Shown here: positions 1-7,460 of the stretch, piece by piece | How positions within the stretch are numbered: the first letter of the stretch is position 1 | How the letters are laid out: each line of letters begins with the position of its first letter | Notes under the pieces: generated by a model | Told to the model about the DNA's origin: nothing | Seen by the model: the letters and a program-made list of their open reading frames with translations, nothing else | Database searches by the model: none | NCBI GenBank assembly: GCA_030037185.1 | Contig: JASHRR010001083.1 | Location: forward strand, 1 to 18,784 | From: Xanthobacteraceae bacterium | Lineage (GTDB): Bacteria; Pseudomonadota; Alphaproteobacteria; Rhizobiales; Xanthobacteraceae | Direction: 5' to 3' | Length of the DNA: 18,784 nt | Position numbers and translations under genes: made by a program

Positions 1-804
1 CGAGCCCGTGTGGTGCAGCCTCTTGAGCATGATGCGACGGAAATCGACGGTTGCACGCGGCGAATCCTGGAAGGCGATCTGCACGATGCGGCCCTCGACG
101 GCCGCGGCCTCGTAGTTGCGTGCGATATAGTCGCCGCCGACCATGTCGAGGATCACCTCGGCGCCGGCGCCACCGGTCGCGCTTTTCGTCATCGCAACGA
201 AATCCTCGGCCTTGTAATTGATGGCGAGATCGGCGCCGAGCCGGCGACAGGCGTCGCATTTCTCGGCAGTCCCGGCGGTGGTTATCACACGCGCGCCAAA
301 CGCCTTGGCAAGCTGGATCGCAACGGTGCCAATCCCGGAGCTGCCGCCATGCACCAGCAGCGTCTCGCCCTTTGTCAGGCCGCCGCGCTCGAACACGTTG
401 TGCCAGACCGTGAAGAAAGTTTCAGGGATGGCGGCAGCCTCGGCGGCCGTCAGGCCGCCCGGAAGAGGCAGTGCATGGGTTTCGTGGGCCACGCAGTATT
501 GCGCATAGCCGCCGCCACTGACGAGAGCCGTAACCTCATCTCCCTCTCTCCAGCGGCGCACGCCGGGGCCGCACACCGCAACGGTCCCGGCAACTTCCAG
601 TCCTGGTATGTCGGTAACCCCTGGCGGGGGCGGATACACGCCCTTGCGCTGGGCGACATCGGGGCGGTTGACGCCGGCGGCCGCGACCTTGATGAGAATT
701 TCGCCCTCGCCGGGCTGTGGAACCGGGCGCTCTTGCGCAAGCAGCATCTCGGGACCGCCCGCAGACGTGATGGAGATGGCGGTCATGGCGGCGGGGATCG
801 ACAT
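1..804 (-). CDS. NAD(P)H:quinone oxidoreductase, PIG3-like zinc-free MDR family (3' end cut by window edge)
   Basis: The reading frame is open from an ATG at 804 to the first base of the window, giving 268 residues with the C-terminus missing. It belongs to the medium-chain dehydrogenase/reductase superfamily. An N-terminal GroES-like domain (about residues 8-120) is followed by a Rossmann fold with the nucleotide-binding motif GGSSGIG at 153-159. The stretch TDIPGLEVAG (64-73) and the lack of structural zinc cysteines point to the quinone oxidoreductase / TP53I3 (PIG3) branch, which reduces quinones with NADPH in the cytoplasm. A GAGGA ribosome-binding site lies 7 bases before the ATG. The gene is transcribed divergently from the DUF1192 gene across a 136-base promoter region. 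The physiological substrate cannot be told from sequence. Confidence 0.9.
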   Translation of the reverse strand, partial: MSIPAAMTAISITSAGGPEMLLAQERPVPQPGEGEILIKVAAAGVNRPDVAQRKGVYPPPPGVTDIPGLEVAGTVAVCGPGVRRWREGDEVTALVSGGGYAQYCVAHETHALPLPGGLTAAEAAAIPETFFTVWHNVFERGGLTKGETLLVHGGSSGIGTVAIQLAKAFGARVITTAGTAEKCDACRRLGADLAINYKAEDFVAMTKSATGGAGAEVILDMVGGDYIARNYEAAAVEGRIVQIAFQDSPRATVDFRRIMLKRLHHTGS

Positions 805-940
805 CCTGATGTCCTCGTCAACCGGCAAGGTATCGTGGGCCTGTTTACCGGTCGCTCGCCGGGGTGACAACGCCGCCCGATATTAAAGACCTGACAAATT
901 GCATTGGCACCACTATGTTGGCGGCCGCGAGGAGACCAAT

Positions 941-1135
941 ATGGCGGCTCTCGAAGACGACGACCGGCCAAAAAAGAAGCCTGTCCACGAGATCGGACAG
1001 GATTTGGCGCTGCTGTCGGTCGAAGAGCTCAGCGAACGCATTGCGCTGCTGAATGACGAGGTGGCCCGGCTGCGAGGTGCATTGGAAAAGAAGCGCGCCT
1101 CGCGTTCCGCGGCCGATCAATTCTTTAGGCGATAG
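941..1135 (+). CDS. DUF1192 family small protein
   Basis: This 64-residue acidic/basic protein matches the DUF1192 family in size and pattern. A charged N-terminus (ALEDDDRPKKK) is followed by the core HEIGQDLALLSVEELSERI and a short coiled-coil-like helix (about residues 35-56) ending in a basic tail. The ATG at 941 was chosen because GAGGAG lies 6 bases upstream; an in-frame upstream ATG at 899 has no comparable site. The function of the family is unknown. It lies upstream of rcdA on the same strand but 467 bases separate them, so co-transcription is not certain. From memory, DUF1192, RcdA (DUF1465) and L31 lie together in many alphaproteobacteria, which suggests a housekeeping or cell-envelope/cell-cycle role. 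That role is inference. Confidence 0.85.
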   Translation: MAALEDDDRPKKKPVHEIGQDLALLSVEELSERIALLNDEVARLRGALEKKRASRSAADQFFRR

Positions 1136-1602
1136 GCGCATCGACAGCTAACGATGTAATGCGACAATTAATCAATATGACCGCAATGGGAGCCGCCACG
1201 ACTTTGCCCTCTTGCGGCGCGCGGTGTCAGTCGGTCGCCCGCAGCCGGACGCCGCCCGAGAACGACCGCAGACCAGCTCTCCGGTCGCCGATTTCGGCTT
1301 GCGGCACAAAAGCGGCGTCGCCATGGCGCGCTCGGGCACGCGGGTTCGCCGGCACGGAAAAGCGGGGACATTTACGCCCCATTAGGATTTTTCCTCCACT
1401 TTGATCGGCACCGAGTGGCTCCTGTCCACTCTGTTAGCCTCCCTGTTTAATGACTGAGGAGCCGCCTTAAGAATCGCGGCTCCTATTCTTGTGCCCGCCG
1501 CCGGCTCGAGCGGATCGGCATGCCGCAAACAATAGGATTTTGCCATTGCTGCTGGACACGAGCGCTGCGCAAGGGCATGCTTTTGTCGTTGTGAGGCGCA
1601 AG
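1136..1602. other. Gene-free stretch between DUF1192 and rcdA
   Basis: No convincing coding region is present. The open frames here are short and arginine/proline-rich, without family resemblance or good ribosome-binding sites. The stretch holds one clear element, the inverted repeat at 1457-1484 (listed separately), and presumably the rcdA promoter in its 3' part. I looked for a CtrA box (TTAA-N7-TTAAC) because rcdA belongs to the CtrA circuit. The TTAA motifs at 1447 and 1467 are 16 bases apart, so they do not form one. Confidence 0.5.
1457..1484. other. Perfect 9-bp inverted repeat, possible terminator or leader hairpin
   Basis: AGGAGCCGC (1457-1465) and GCGGCTCCT (1476-1484) are perfect reverse complements around a 10-base loop. 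The 3' flank on the plus strand is ATTCTT, only weakly T-rich, so it is a poor intrinsic terminator. It lies 118 bases upstream of the rcdA start and 321 bases past the DUF1192 stop. It could be a terminator, a leader hairpin or a protein site. Confidence 0.45.
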
Positions 1603-2145
1603 ATGGCCAACCGGTCGACCGATGGACTGCAACCAGTTTTGTTCGGCGAGCGACTGGCAGCGTCGCGGAGTTTTTCCCGATTCTTCCGCGACGGCATGAA
1701 GCTTGTGGAAGACACCGCCGCCTATCTCGACGGCCCCGGCCGCCAGGAAGCCAAGCTGCTCGACCGCGCCACATCGCTCGCTTATGCGACTGAGAGCATG
1801 CGGCTGACGACACGCCTCATGCACCTTGCCTCATGGCTGCTTCTTCATCGCGCCGTCAATGAGGGCGAGATATCGCTGGTGCAGGCCAATAAGGAGCGGG
1901 CGAGAATCAAGCTCTCGATCGAAGAACCCCCCAACCCTGGCCGGCTCGCGGCGGGAGGTCGGGTGGGGGAAATGCCGGCGTTGCCGCCCCGGCTCCGCGA
2001 GCTGATCGCGCGATCGAAAAAGCTTAAGGACCAGATCCGGCGCCTCGACGCCACTATTCACGCGCAGCCGCCCGCACCCGCTGACCACAATCCCTTCGAA
2101 TTTCAGCTCGGAAAGTTGCGCGCCGCCTTCGAGCGCGGCCCCTAG
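1603..2145 (+). CDS. rcdA: RcdA, adaptor for CtrA degradation (DUF1465)
   Basis: The 180-residue product matches the RcdA family in length and core. It has FGERLAAS near residues 14-21, the signature YLDGPGR (41-47), and a long helical segment from YATESMRLTTRLMHL to the NEGE motif (61-89). In Caulobacter, RcdA works with CpdR and PopA to deliver the response regulator CtrA to the ClpXP protease at the cell pole during G1-S. The ATG at 1603 was chosen over an upstream start at 1489 because GAGG lies 6 bases before it and the family begins close to this point; the extra N-terminal residues of the longer frame look non-coding. The C-terminal third is proline-rich and less conserved. It converges with rpmE, 28 bases away. 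Confidence 0.92.
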   Translation: MANRSTDGLQPVLFGERLAASRSFSRFFRDGMKLVEDTAAYLDGPGRQEAKLLDRATSLAYATESMRLTTRLMHLASWLLLHRAVNEGEISLVQANKERARIKLSIEEPPNPGRLAAGGRVGEMPALPPRLRELIARSKKLKDQIRRLDATIHAQPPAPADHNPFEFQLGKLRAAFERGP

Positions 2146-2173
2146 GCAAGGGCTCAAGGGAGGCGATCGCCGG

Positions 2174-2407
2174 CTATTTCTTCTTCGTCAAGCCAAGCCC
2201 CGAAAATCTCTTTTGGAATCGCGACAGACGGCCGCCGCGATCGATAAGCTGCTGAGCGCCGCCCGTCCACGCCGGATGGGACTTGGGGTCGATGTCAAGG
2301 TTCATGGTATCGCCTGGCTTGCCCCAGGTCGAACGGGTCAGGAACTCGGTACCGTCGGTCATGACGACCTTGATCGTATGATAGTCGGGGTGAGTTTCGG
2401 ATTTCAT
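2174..2407 (-). CDS. rpmE: 50S ribosomal protein L31
   Basis: The 77-residue product is bacterial ribosomal protein L31, recognised from [17 protein letters not shown] (6-22), STWGK (26-30) and the HPAWTG segment (44-49), with a basic C-terminus (LTKKK). It has no cysteine at all, so it is the zinc-independent form and lacks the CxxC-type ligands of zinc-binding L31. Its length fits the alphaproteobacterial subtype, which carries an insertion relative to E. coli L31. It is divergent from the ABC exporter across 188 bases and convergent with rcdA. Growth-rate control from the divergent region is likely, but no clear leader structure is visible. Confidence 0.95.
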   Translation of the reverse strand: MKSETHPDYHTIKVVMTDGTEFLTRSTWGKPGDTMNLDIDPKSHPAWTGGAQQLIDRGGRLSRFQKRFSGLGLTKKK

Positions 2408-2595
2408 GACCTAATGTTTCCGGCGCGACGACGGCGCACTCGTAAGTTGCAGCAAAGGGATGGCGATTTTATACCCTGCCGCTGGCGCAGACACAAGATG
2501 CCACGGGTGCGCTGTTTGGCGCGCTGATCGGCCTGTTGTCAGGATCGCTTGGGCGCGGCATTGTCCAGCCCGCTGGCGGCCAACAGGTACCCTTT

Positions 2596-4413
2596 ATGAG
2601 TGTTGCAACCGAATCCGAAGCTGAACCGATTGCCGAACAGGCGCTCCAAACTGCCAATCCCCGTCAACGGCGAGGCAGCGTGCGACCGCTCCTGGGACTC
2701 ATTCCGTTTGTGGCCCGCTACCGCGGCCGCGCGACGGCGGCCCTCGTCGCTCTCCTGGTGGCGGCGGCCGCGACTCTTGCGGTGCCGATTGCGGTGCGGC
2801 GGATGATCGACAACGGCTTCGATCCCGCCCGCGCCGGCCTGATCGATGAGTATTTCGGGGTCATGGTTCTGGTGGTTGCCATCCTGGCCGGCGCCAGCGC
2901 GATGCGCTACTACCTCGTCACCACCCTCGGTGAGCGCGTGGTTGCCGATCTGCGCAGCGCGGTGTTCGAGCGCGTGACCATCTTATCGGCGTCGTTTTTC
3001 GATACTGCAAAGAGCGGGGAAATCGTCTCCAGGCTGACCGCCGACACCACCCAGATCAAATCCGCGGTCGGCGCATCGGTTTCGGTGGCGCTGCGCAACC
3101 TTGTGCTGTTCTTCGGCTCCATCATCATGATGGTGGTGACGAGCCCGCGGCTTTCCGCATTCGTCCTCGGCGCCATCCCGGTGATCGTGATGCCGCTCGT
3201 CGGATTCGGCCGCATCGTGCGCAAGCGTTCGCGCGCTGCCCAGGATACGCTCGCCGACGCCTCTGCCTACGCGTCCGAACTGATCGGCGCAATTCGCACG
3301 TTGCAGGCCTTTACCAACGAGAAGCTTGCGGTCCATCGTTTCGAACAGGCCGTCGAGCGCGCCTACACGGCGGCCGTCTTCTCGAGCAAAGCGCGGGCAG
3401 TCTTGACGGCGGTGATCATCTTTCTTGCCTCATCGAGCGTCGTCGTGGTGCTGTGGGTCGGCGCGCAGGACGTGCTGGCGGGGCGCACCAGCGCGGGAAC
3501 GCTCAGCCAATTCGTGCTGTTTGCCGTATTGGCGGCGACGGGATTGGGCCAGCTCAGCGAAACATGGGGCGAGCTCTCCCAGGCCGCAGGCTCGGCCGAA
3601 CGGCTTGCCGAGCTGTTGCGCCACGAACCTGATGTCAAGGCGCCCGCAGCCCCGGTGCCGCTCCCCTCGCCGCCGCGCGGCGAAATCGGCTTTGATGCGG
3701 TGCGATTTGCCTACCCGTCGCGGCGCGAGATTGAGGTTCTCGACAGAATAAGCTTCACGGTCCGGGCCGGCGAGAAGGTGGCGATCGTCGGACCGTCGGG
3801 CGCCGGCAAAAGTACGATCTTCCACCTGCTGCTGCGGTTCTACGACCCGAAAGCCGGCGCCATCACGTTCGACGGCGTGCGCATCGCGGACGCAGACCTC
3901 GCTGCGCTGCGCCGACGGATTGCGCTGGTGCCTCAAGATACCGCAATTTTCGCCGCTTCGATCGCCGAGAATATCCGGTTCGGGCGACCGGAGGCGACGG
4001 CGGACGAGATCGTGCAGGCTGCCGAACAGGCGGCCGCCGCCGAATTTATCGCCCGCCTGCCCCAGCGCTACGACTCGATCGTCGGCGAACGCGGAGTGAC
4101 CCTGTCGGGCGGTCAACGTCAGCGCATCGCCATCGCCCGCGCCATCCTGCGCAATGCGCCGCTGCTGCTGCTCGACGAGGCAACCTCCTCGCTCGATGCG
4201 GAAAGCGAAACCCTGGTCCAATCCGCGCTGGCGCGACTCATGCAGAACCGCACCACGCTGGTGATTGCCCACCGCCTCGCGACGGTGTTGTCATGTGATC
4301 GCATCCTCGTGATGGACCGCGGCCGCATTGTGGAAGAGGGGACCCACGAGAGCCTTGCGGCCCAGGGCGGCCTCTATGCACGGCTCGCGCGGCTGCAGTT
4401 CCAGAATACCTGA
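2596..4413 (+). CDS. ABC transporter, fused permease/ATPase half-transporter (MsbA-like exporter)
   Basis: This 605-residue type-I exporter half has an N-terminal membrane domain (about residues 30-350, around six hydrophobic helices) fused to an ATPase. Visible motifs are Walker A GPSGAGKST (399-407), the signature LSGGQ (503-507), Walker B ending in Asp527 with catalytic Glu528, and the H-loop histidine at 559. The protein acts as a homodimer in the inner membrane. The family exports lipids, lipid A precursors, peptides or drugs, and the substrate here cannot be assigned. I chose the ATG at 2596. The frame is also open from a TTG at 2536, which would add 20 residues; both starts have weak ribosome-binding sites, so the N-terminus is uncertain. 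The gene stands alone, divergent from rpmE and convergent with the OmpA-like gene. Confidence 0.92.
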   Translation: MSVATESEAEPIAEQALQTANPRQRRGSVRPLLGLIPFVARYRGRATAALVALLVAAAATLAVPIAVRRMIDNGFDPARAGLIDEYFGVMVLVVAILAGASAMRYYLVTTLGERVVADLRSAVFERVTILSASFFDTAKSGEIVSRLTADTTQIKSAVGASVSVALRNLVLFFGSIIMMVVTSPRLSAFVLGAIPVIVMPLVGFGRIVRKRSRAAQDTLADASAYASELIGAIRTLQAFTNEKLAVHRFEQAVERAYTAAVFSSKARAVLTAVIIFLASSSVVVVLWVGAQDVLAGRTSAGTLSQFVLFAVLAATGLGQLSETWGELSQAAGSAERLAELLRHEPDVKAPAAPVPLPSPPRGEIGFDAVRFAYPSRREIEVLDRISFTVRAGEKVAIVGPSGAGKSTIFHLLLRFYDPKAGAITFDGVRIADADLAALRRRIALVPQDTAIFAASIAENIRFGRPEATADEIVQAAEQAAAAEFIARLPQRYDSIVGERGVTLSGGQRQRIAIARAILRNAPLLLLDEATSSLDAESETLVQSALARLMQNRTTLVIAHRLATVLSCDRILVMDRGRIVEEGTHESLAAQGGLYARLARLQFQNT

Positions 4414-4444
4414 GCTGGCGTTGCGGCACGTCCTGCCCGCGCTC

Positions 4445-5488
4445 TCACCGCTCAGTCAGCTTGAGCTCGAGCCGGCGGTTGCGACGGAAGGCTTCCTCGG
4501 TCAGGGCCGGGTCGAGCGGCTGATATTCGCCGAATCCGGCAGCGACCAGGCGCTGGGGCGACACGCCCTTGGCAATGAGATATTGCACGACCGAGATCGC
4601 CCGCGCCGCCGACAGGTCCCAGTTCGAACGATATAGCGACGTCAGGATCGGCCTCACGTCGGTATGCCCGTCGACGCGCAGGACCCATTGGATTTCGGAC
4701 GGTATCTGCTTTTCGAGATCGAGCAGCGCGACCGCGAGCTTGTCGAGTTCGCTGCGGCCCTCGGCGTTGAGCACCGCCGAGCCGGAGTCGAAGAACAGCT
4801 CGGACTGGAACACGAAGCGGTCGCCGACCACCCGGATATCGGGCCGTGTTCCGAGAATTTCCCGCAGCTTGCCGAAAAAGTCGGAGCGATAGCGCGACAA
4901 TTCCTGCACCCGCTGAGCCAGCGCTACATTAAGGCGCTGGCCGAGGTCGGCGATGCGGGTCTGAGATTCCTTGTCGCGCTTTTCGGAGGCGTCGAGAGCC
5001 TGCTCGAGCGCCGCCAACTGGCTGCGCAGCGCCGCGATCTGTTGATTGAGGACTTCGACCTGGGCGAGTGCCCGCGCGCTGACGTTTTTCTCGGCGTCGA
5101 GAGCAGTGGTGAGCGTGTTAACGCGGTTCTGCGATTCCGCAATGACGCCTTGTAGCGAATTGGCATCGCCGCCCCCCTCGGCGGCCGCCTTGAGCCGGTC
5201 GCGTTCGCTCTCGACGCCGGAGAGGTTCGCACGCAGCCGCGCGATCTCCTCTTCCATGTCGACTTTGCCAGTCTTCTCCAGCGCCAGCAGGTCGGTGAGC
5301 TGGGCGATTTGCGCGTTGAGGCGATCCAGTGCCGTATCCTTGCCGGCGACTTCCTGGGAGAGAAAGAACTGCACGACCACGAACACAGTGAGCAGGAAGA
5401 TGATGCCAAGGACGAGCGTCGATAGGGCATCGACGAATCCCGGCCAGTAGTCAATGCCTCGCTCGCGTCGGTTCCGTGCCATAGCCAT
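4445..5488 (-). CDS. OmpA/MotB-like peptidoglycan-binding protein with long coiled coil
   Basis: The 347-residue product has a short basic N-terminus and one membrane helix (about 21-43) preceded by WPGFVDALS. Asp20 sits where MotB/TolR/ExbD proteins carry the proton-binding aspartate. A long heptad-rich coiled coil (about 50-195) follows, then a C-terminal OmpA-like domain (225-347) with VDGHTD (272-277) and RRNRRLEL (335-342), the usual peptidoglycan contacts. It should be anchored in the inner membrane and hold the cell wall. It starts 5 bases after the stop of the MotA/TolQ-like gene, so the two form an operon and probably one proton-driven complex. No flagellar or Tol-Pal gene is adjacent. 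The ATG at 5488 has AGAGGG 10 bases upstream; a second in-frame ATG lies at 5482. Confidence 0.87.
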   Translation of the reverse strand: MAMARNRRERGIDYWPGFVDALSTLVLGIIFLLTVFVVVQFFLSQEVAGKDTALDRLNAQIAQLTDLLALEKTGKVDMEEEIARLRANLSGVESERDRLKAAAEGGGDANSLQGVIAESQNRVNTLTTALDAEKNVSARALAQVEVLNQQIAALRSQLAALEQALDASEKRDKESQTRIADLGQRLNVALAQRVQELSRYRSDFFGKLREILGTRPDIRVVGDRFVFQSELFFDSGSAVLNAEGRSELDKLAVALLDLEKQIPSEIQWVLRVDGHTDVRPILTSLYRSNWDLSAARAISVVQYLIAKGVSPQRLVAAGFGEYQPLDPALTEEAFRRNRRLELKLTER

Positions 5489-5493
5489 CGCGT

Positions 5494-6495
5494 TCAGTCC
5501 CTCTGTACCGGAGCGTGCGCCAGGATTTCCAACAGCCGCCTGATTTCACGATGCTGCGCGGCCTGCGCATCAACCCATTCGCGAATCAGTTGTTGCTCAC
5601 CGCGCATGTGCACGACCAAGCCCTGGATCGCCTCGGCGAGGTTCGCCATGGCGCTCGTTGCCCCCTTGCTTGGACCGCTATCCGTCATCACGTCGCGCAA
5701 GCGCTCGATCACCGCGCGGATTTCTCCGCTCGCATTCCCCATCGCCGAGGGCAGGGCTTCCGACCCGCCGCCGAGATCGCGTACCGTGGTGGCGAGCCAG
5801 TCTTCAAGGTCGGTATAGAAGCGGTTCTGTGCCTGACTGGTCTGCAGGTCGAGAAATCCCAGCACCAGCGATCCGGCGAGACCGAATAGCGATGAGGAGA
5901 ACGAGATCCCCATGCCGCTCAGCGGCGCCGCCAATCCGTCCCTGAGAGCATCGAACATGGCACCGGCATCGCCGCCGACCTTTAACCCTTTGATGACGGT
6001 CCCGACCGAGCCCACCGTGTCGATCAAACCCCAGAACGTTCCGAGCAGCCCGAGAAATATCAGAAGCCCGGTCATGTAGCGCGACATGTCGCGCGCCTCG
6101 TCAAGCCGCGTGCCGACCGAATCGAGAAGACTCTTCATGGTTTGCGACGAAATCGCCATCCGGCCGGCATGGTCCCCAAGAATCGCTGCCATCGGAGCCA
6201 ACAGCACCGGCGGGCGCTCGATGGCGAGCCCAGGATCGGCGAGGCGGAAACTATTCACCCACGCGATCTCCGGAAATAACCGGATCACCTGGCGGAAGGC
6301 CAGCAGGATACCGATCACAAGCACGCCGATGATGAGAGCGTTGAGCCCCGGATTCGCTAGAAAAGCCTTCCAGATCTGATTGTTTAGGATAACGACGAGC
6401 AGCCCGCCGAGGACAAGGAAAACCAGCATCCGCACGACGAAGATACGTGGGGATGATACCTTGAATGGGTCGATATCGTGTTGGTGCTTTACCAT
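5494..6495 (-). CDS. MotA/TolQ/ExbB-family proton channel protein
   Basis: The 333-residue product has four predicted membrane helices (about 19-38, 51-69, 141-163 and 191-215). The motif GLLGTFWGL (149-157) is characteristic of the MotA/TolQ/ExbB proton-channel family. A cytoplasmic loop of about 70 residues separates helices 2 and 3, as in MotA, and an amphipathic tail of about 115 residues follows helix 4. With the downstream OmpA/MotB-like protein it should form a stator-like inner-membrane unit that turns proton flow into force on the cell wall. Length and architecture differ from flagellar MotA (about 290 residues). The upstream gap holds two inverted repeats and presumably the promoter. 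The exact role is unknown. Confidence 0.87.
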   Translation of the reverse strand: MVKHQHDIDPFKVSSPRIFVVRMLVFLVLGGLLVVILNNQIWKAFLANPGLNALIIGVLVIGILLAFRQVIRLFPEIAWVNSFRLADPGLAIERPPVLLAPMAAILGDHAGRMAISSQTMKSLLDSVGTRLDEARDMSRYMTGLLIFLGLLGTFWGLIDTVGSVGTVIKGLKVGGDAGAMFDALRDGLAAPLSGMGISFSSSLFGLAGSLVLGFLDLQTSQAQNRFYTDLEDWLATTVRDLGGGSEALPSAMGNASGEIRAVIERLRDVMTDSGPSKGATSAMANLAEAIQGLVVHMRGEQQLIREWVDAQAAQHREIRRLLEILAHAPVQRD

Positions 6496-6529
6496 GCAAA
6501 ATTCCGCCCGCGGGCTTAAGCTTCGATTC

Positions 6530-6566
6530 CCCGTATATAGGGCACAACTTATATCAAAAATACGGG
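6530..6566. repeat. 7-bp inverted repeat upstream of the MotA-like gene
   Basis: CCCGTAT (6530-6536) and ATACGGG (6560-6566) are perfect reverse complements with a 23-base AT-rich spacer. The element lies 35 bases before the ATG of the MotA-like gene, where an operator or 5' leader hairpin would sit. It directly follows, in the direction of transcription, the larger hairpin at 6581-6646. Confidence 0.4.
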
Positions 6567-6580
6567 TCAGTGGGCCGGCG

Positions 6581-6646
6581 GACGCAGAATTGAGGACAGA
6601 TTGCGGTGCATTTAGGGCTTGCCCGCAATACTCAATTCCCCGCGTC
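6581..6646. repeat. Long interrupted palindrome (20 paired bases), hairpin or terminator
   Basis: Three nested pairs of arms share one centre: GACGC (6581-6585) with GCGTC (6642-6646), GAATTGAG (6587-6594) with CTCAATTC (6631-6638), and ATTGCGG (6600-6606) with CCGCAAT (6623-6629). Small bulges separate them and the loop is 16 bases. It lies 25 bases beyond the stop codon of the inositol monophosphatase gene and could terminate that transcript. There is no U-run directly after the stem on the minus strand; a T-rich stretch appears about 15 bases later. It could also be a mobile palindromic element or part of a small RNA. Confidence 0.55.
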
Positions 6647-6671
6647 CTTCATTCGCCGTCCTCGTTCACTT

Positions 6672-7460
6672 TCAGGCTTCTTTGAGGGCTTGAAGCAGTG
6701 CCTTGTGCAGGAACTCGTTGCCGGCGATGACTTGGTGCTTGGTAAAGAATCCCTCGCCGCCCTCGAGGTCAGTGGCGAAGCCGCCTGCCTCTCGCACCAT
6801 CAGGATGCCAGCCGCCATATCCCACGGTGAAAGGTCGCGTTCCCAGAACGCATCGAATCGTCCCGCTGCCACCCAGGCGAGGTCGAGCGCCGCGGCGCCA
6901 AACCGCCGCACGCCCGCCACCTGCCCCTGTACGGCGGCGATTTCACGGCGGAACAGGGCGTGATCGCCGCGGCCCATATGCGGCATTCCGCACGCCACGA
7001 CTGCGTCCGACAGCCGCCGTCTGGCGGCGACCCGCAGGCGCTGGTCGTTCAAGAAAGCGCCTTTGCCGCGTTCGGCCAGGAACAGTTCCTCGTTGGCGGG
7101 ATTGTAAATGACGCCCGCAACGATCATGCCTTCGCGCTCGAGCGCAATCGAAATCGCGAATTGCGGCACCCCGTGCAGGAAATTGGTGGTTCCGTCGAGC
7201 GGATCGACGATCCAGCAGTGGGACTTGTCGGCGCCCTCCCGACGGCCGCCCTCTTCGCCGAGAAAGCCATAGCCAGGCCGCGCTTTGGTGAGCTCCGCAT
7301 GCAGAATCTCTTCGGCACGGCGGTCTGCCACGGTGACGAAATTCGCCGGGCCCTTCATCGACACCTGCAGGTTCTCGACTTCGCCGTAGTCGCGCTTGAG
7401 GCTGCGGCCAGCCTTTCGTGCCGCTGCAGTCATGACGTTAAGTAGTGCGGAACGAAGCAT
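6672..7460 (-). CDS. Inositol monophosphatase family protein (SuhB-like)
   Basis: The 262-residue product has the complete metal-dependent phosphatase signature of the IMPase family: GEE at 68-70, WIVDPLDGTTNF (83-94, metal ligands Asp86 and Asp89) and SPWDMAAG (211-218, Asp214). It should hydrolyse myo-inositol-1-phosphate or related sugar monophosphates in the cytoplasm with Mg2+. Family members of this kind also act on histidinol phosphate or fructose-1,6-bisphosphate, so the substrate is open. The ATG at 7460 begins MLRSALLNVM, as is usual for alphaproteobacterial members; the frame extends upstream to 7499 but the added residues look non-coding. The ribosome-binding site is weak. It is probably a single-gene unit ended by the palindrome at 6581-6646. 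Confidence 0.93.
   Translation of the reverse strand: MLRSALLNVMTAAARKAGRSLKRDYGEVENLQVSMKGPANFVTVADRRAEEILHAELTKARPGYGFLGEEGGRREGADKSHCWIVDPLDGTTNFLHGVPQFAISIALEREGMIVAGVIYNPANEELFLAERGKGAFLNDQRLRVAARRRLSDAVVACGMPHMGRGDHALFRREIAAVQGQVAGVRRFGAAALDLAWVAAGRFDAFWERDLSPWDMAAGILMVREAGGFATDLEGGEGFFTKHQVIAGNEFLHKALLQALKEA

Noticed and set aside
10..867. Long plus-strand open frame of 285 codons at the left end
   Set aside because: It lies opposite the quinone oxidoreductase gene, whose minus-strand translation shows clear MDR motifs. The plus-strand product has no family resemblance and is a GC-rich shadow.
1159..1404. 81-codon open frame between DUF1192 and rcdA
   Set aside because: It has no ribosome-binding site and an Arg/Pro/Ala-rich product without resemblance to known families. 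It overlaps other random frames.
1440..1475. CtrA-binding site upstream of rcdA
   Set aside because: The two TTAA motifs are 16 bases apart instead of 7 and lack the full TTAAC half-site.
3430..4272. 280-codon minus-strand open frame within the ABC transporter
   Set aside because: It is antisense to the ATPase domain with Walker A, signature and Walker B motifs. Its product is Arg/Gln/His-rich and unlike known proteins.
4445..6495. Zorya-type (ZorA/ZorB) anti-phage defence
   Set aside because: The MotA/MotB-like pair superficially resembles ZorAB, but the long coiled coil is in the MotB-like partner rather than the channel subunit. No ZorC, ZorD or ZorE gene is adjacent; the neighbours are an ABC exporter and an inositol monophosphatase.
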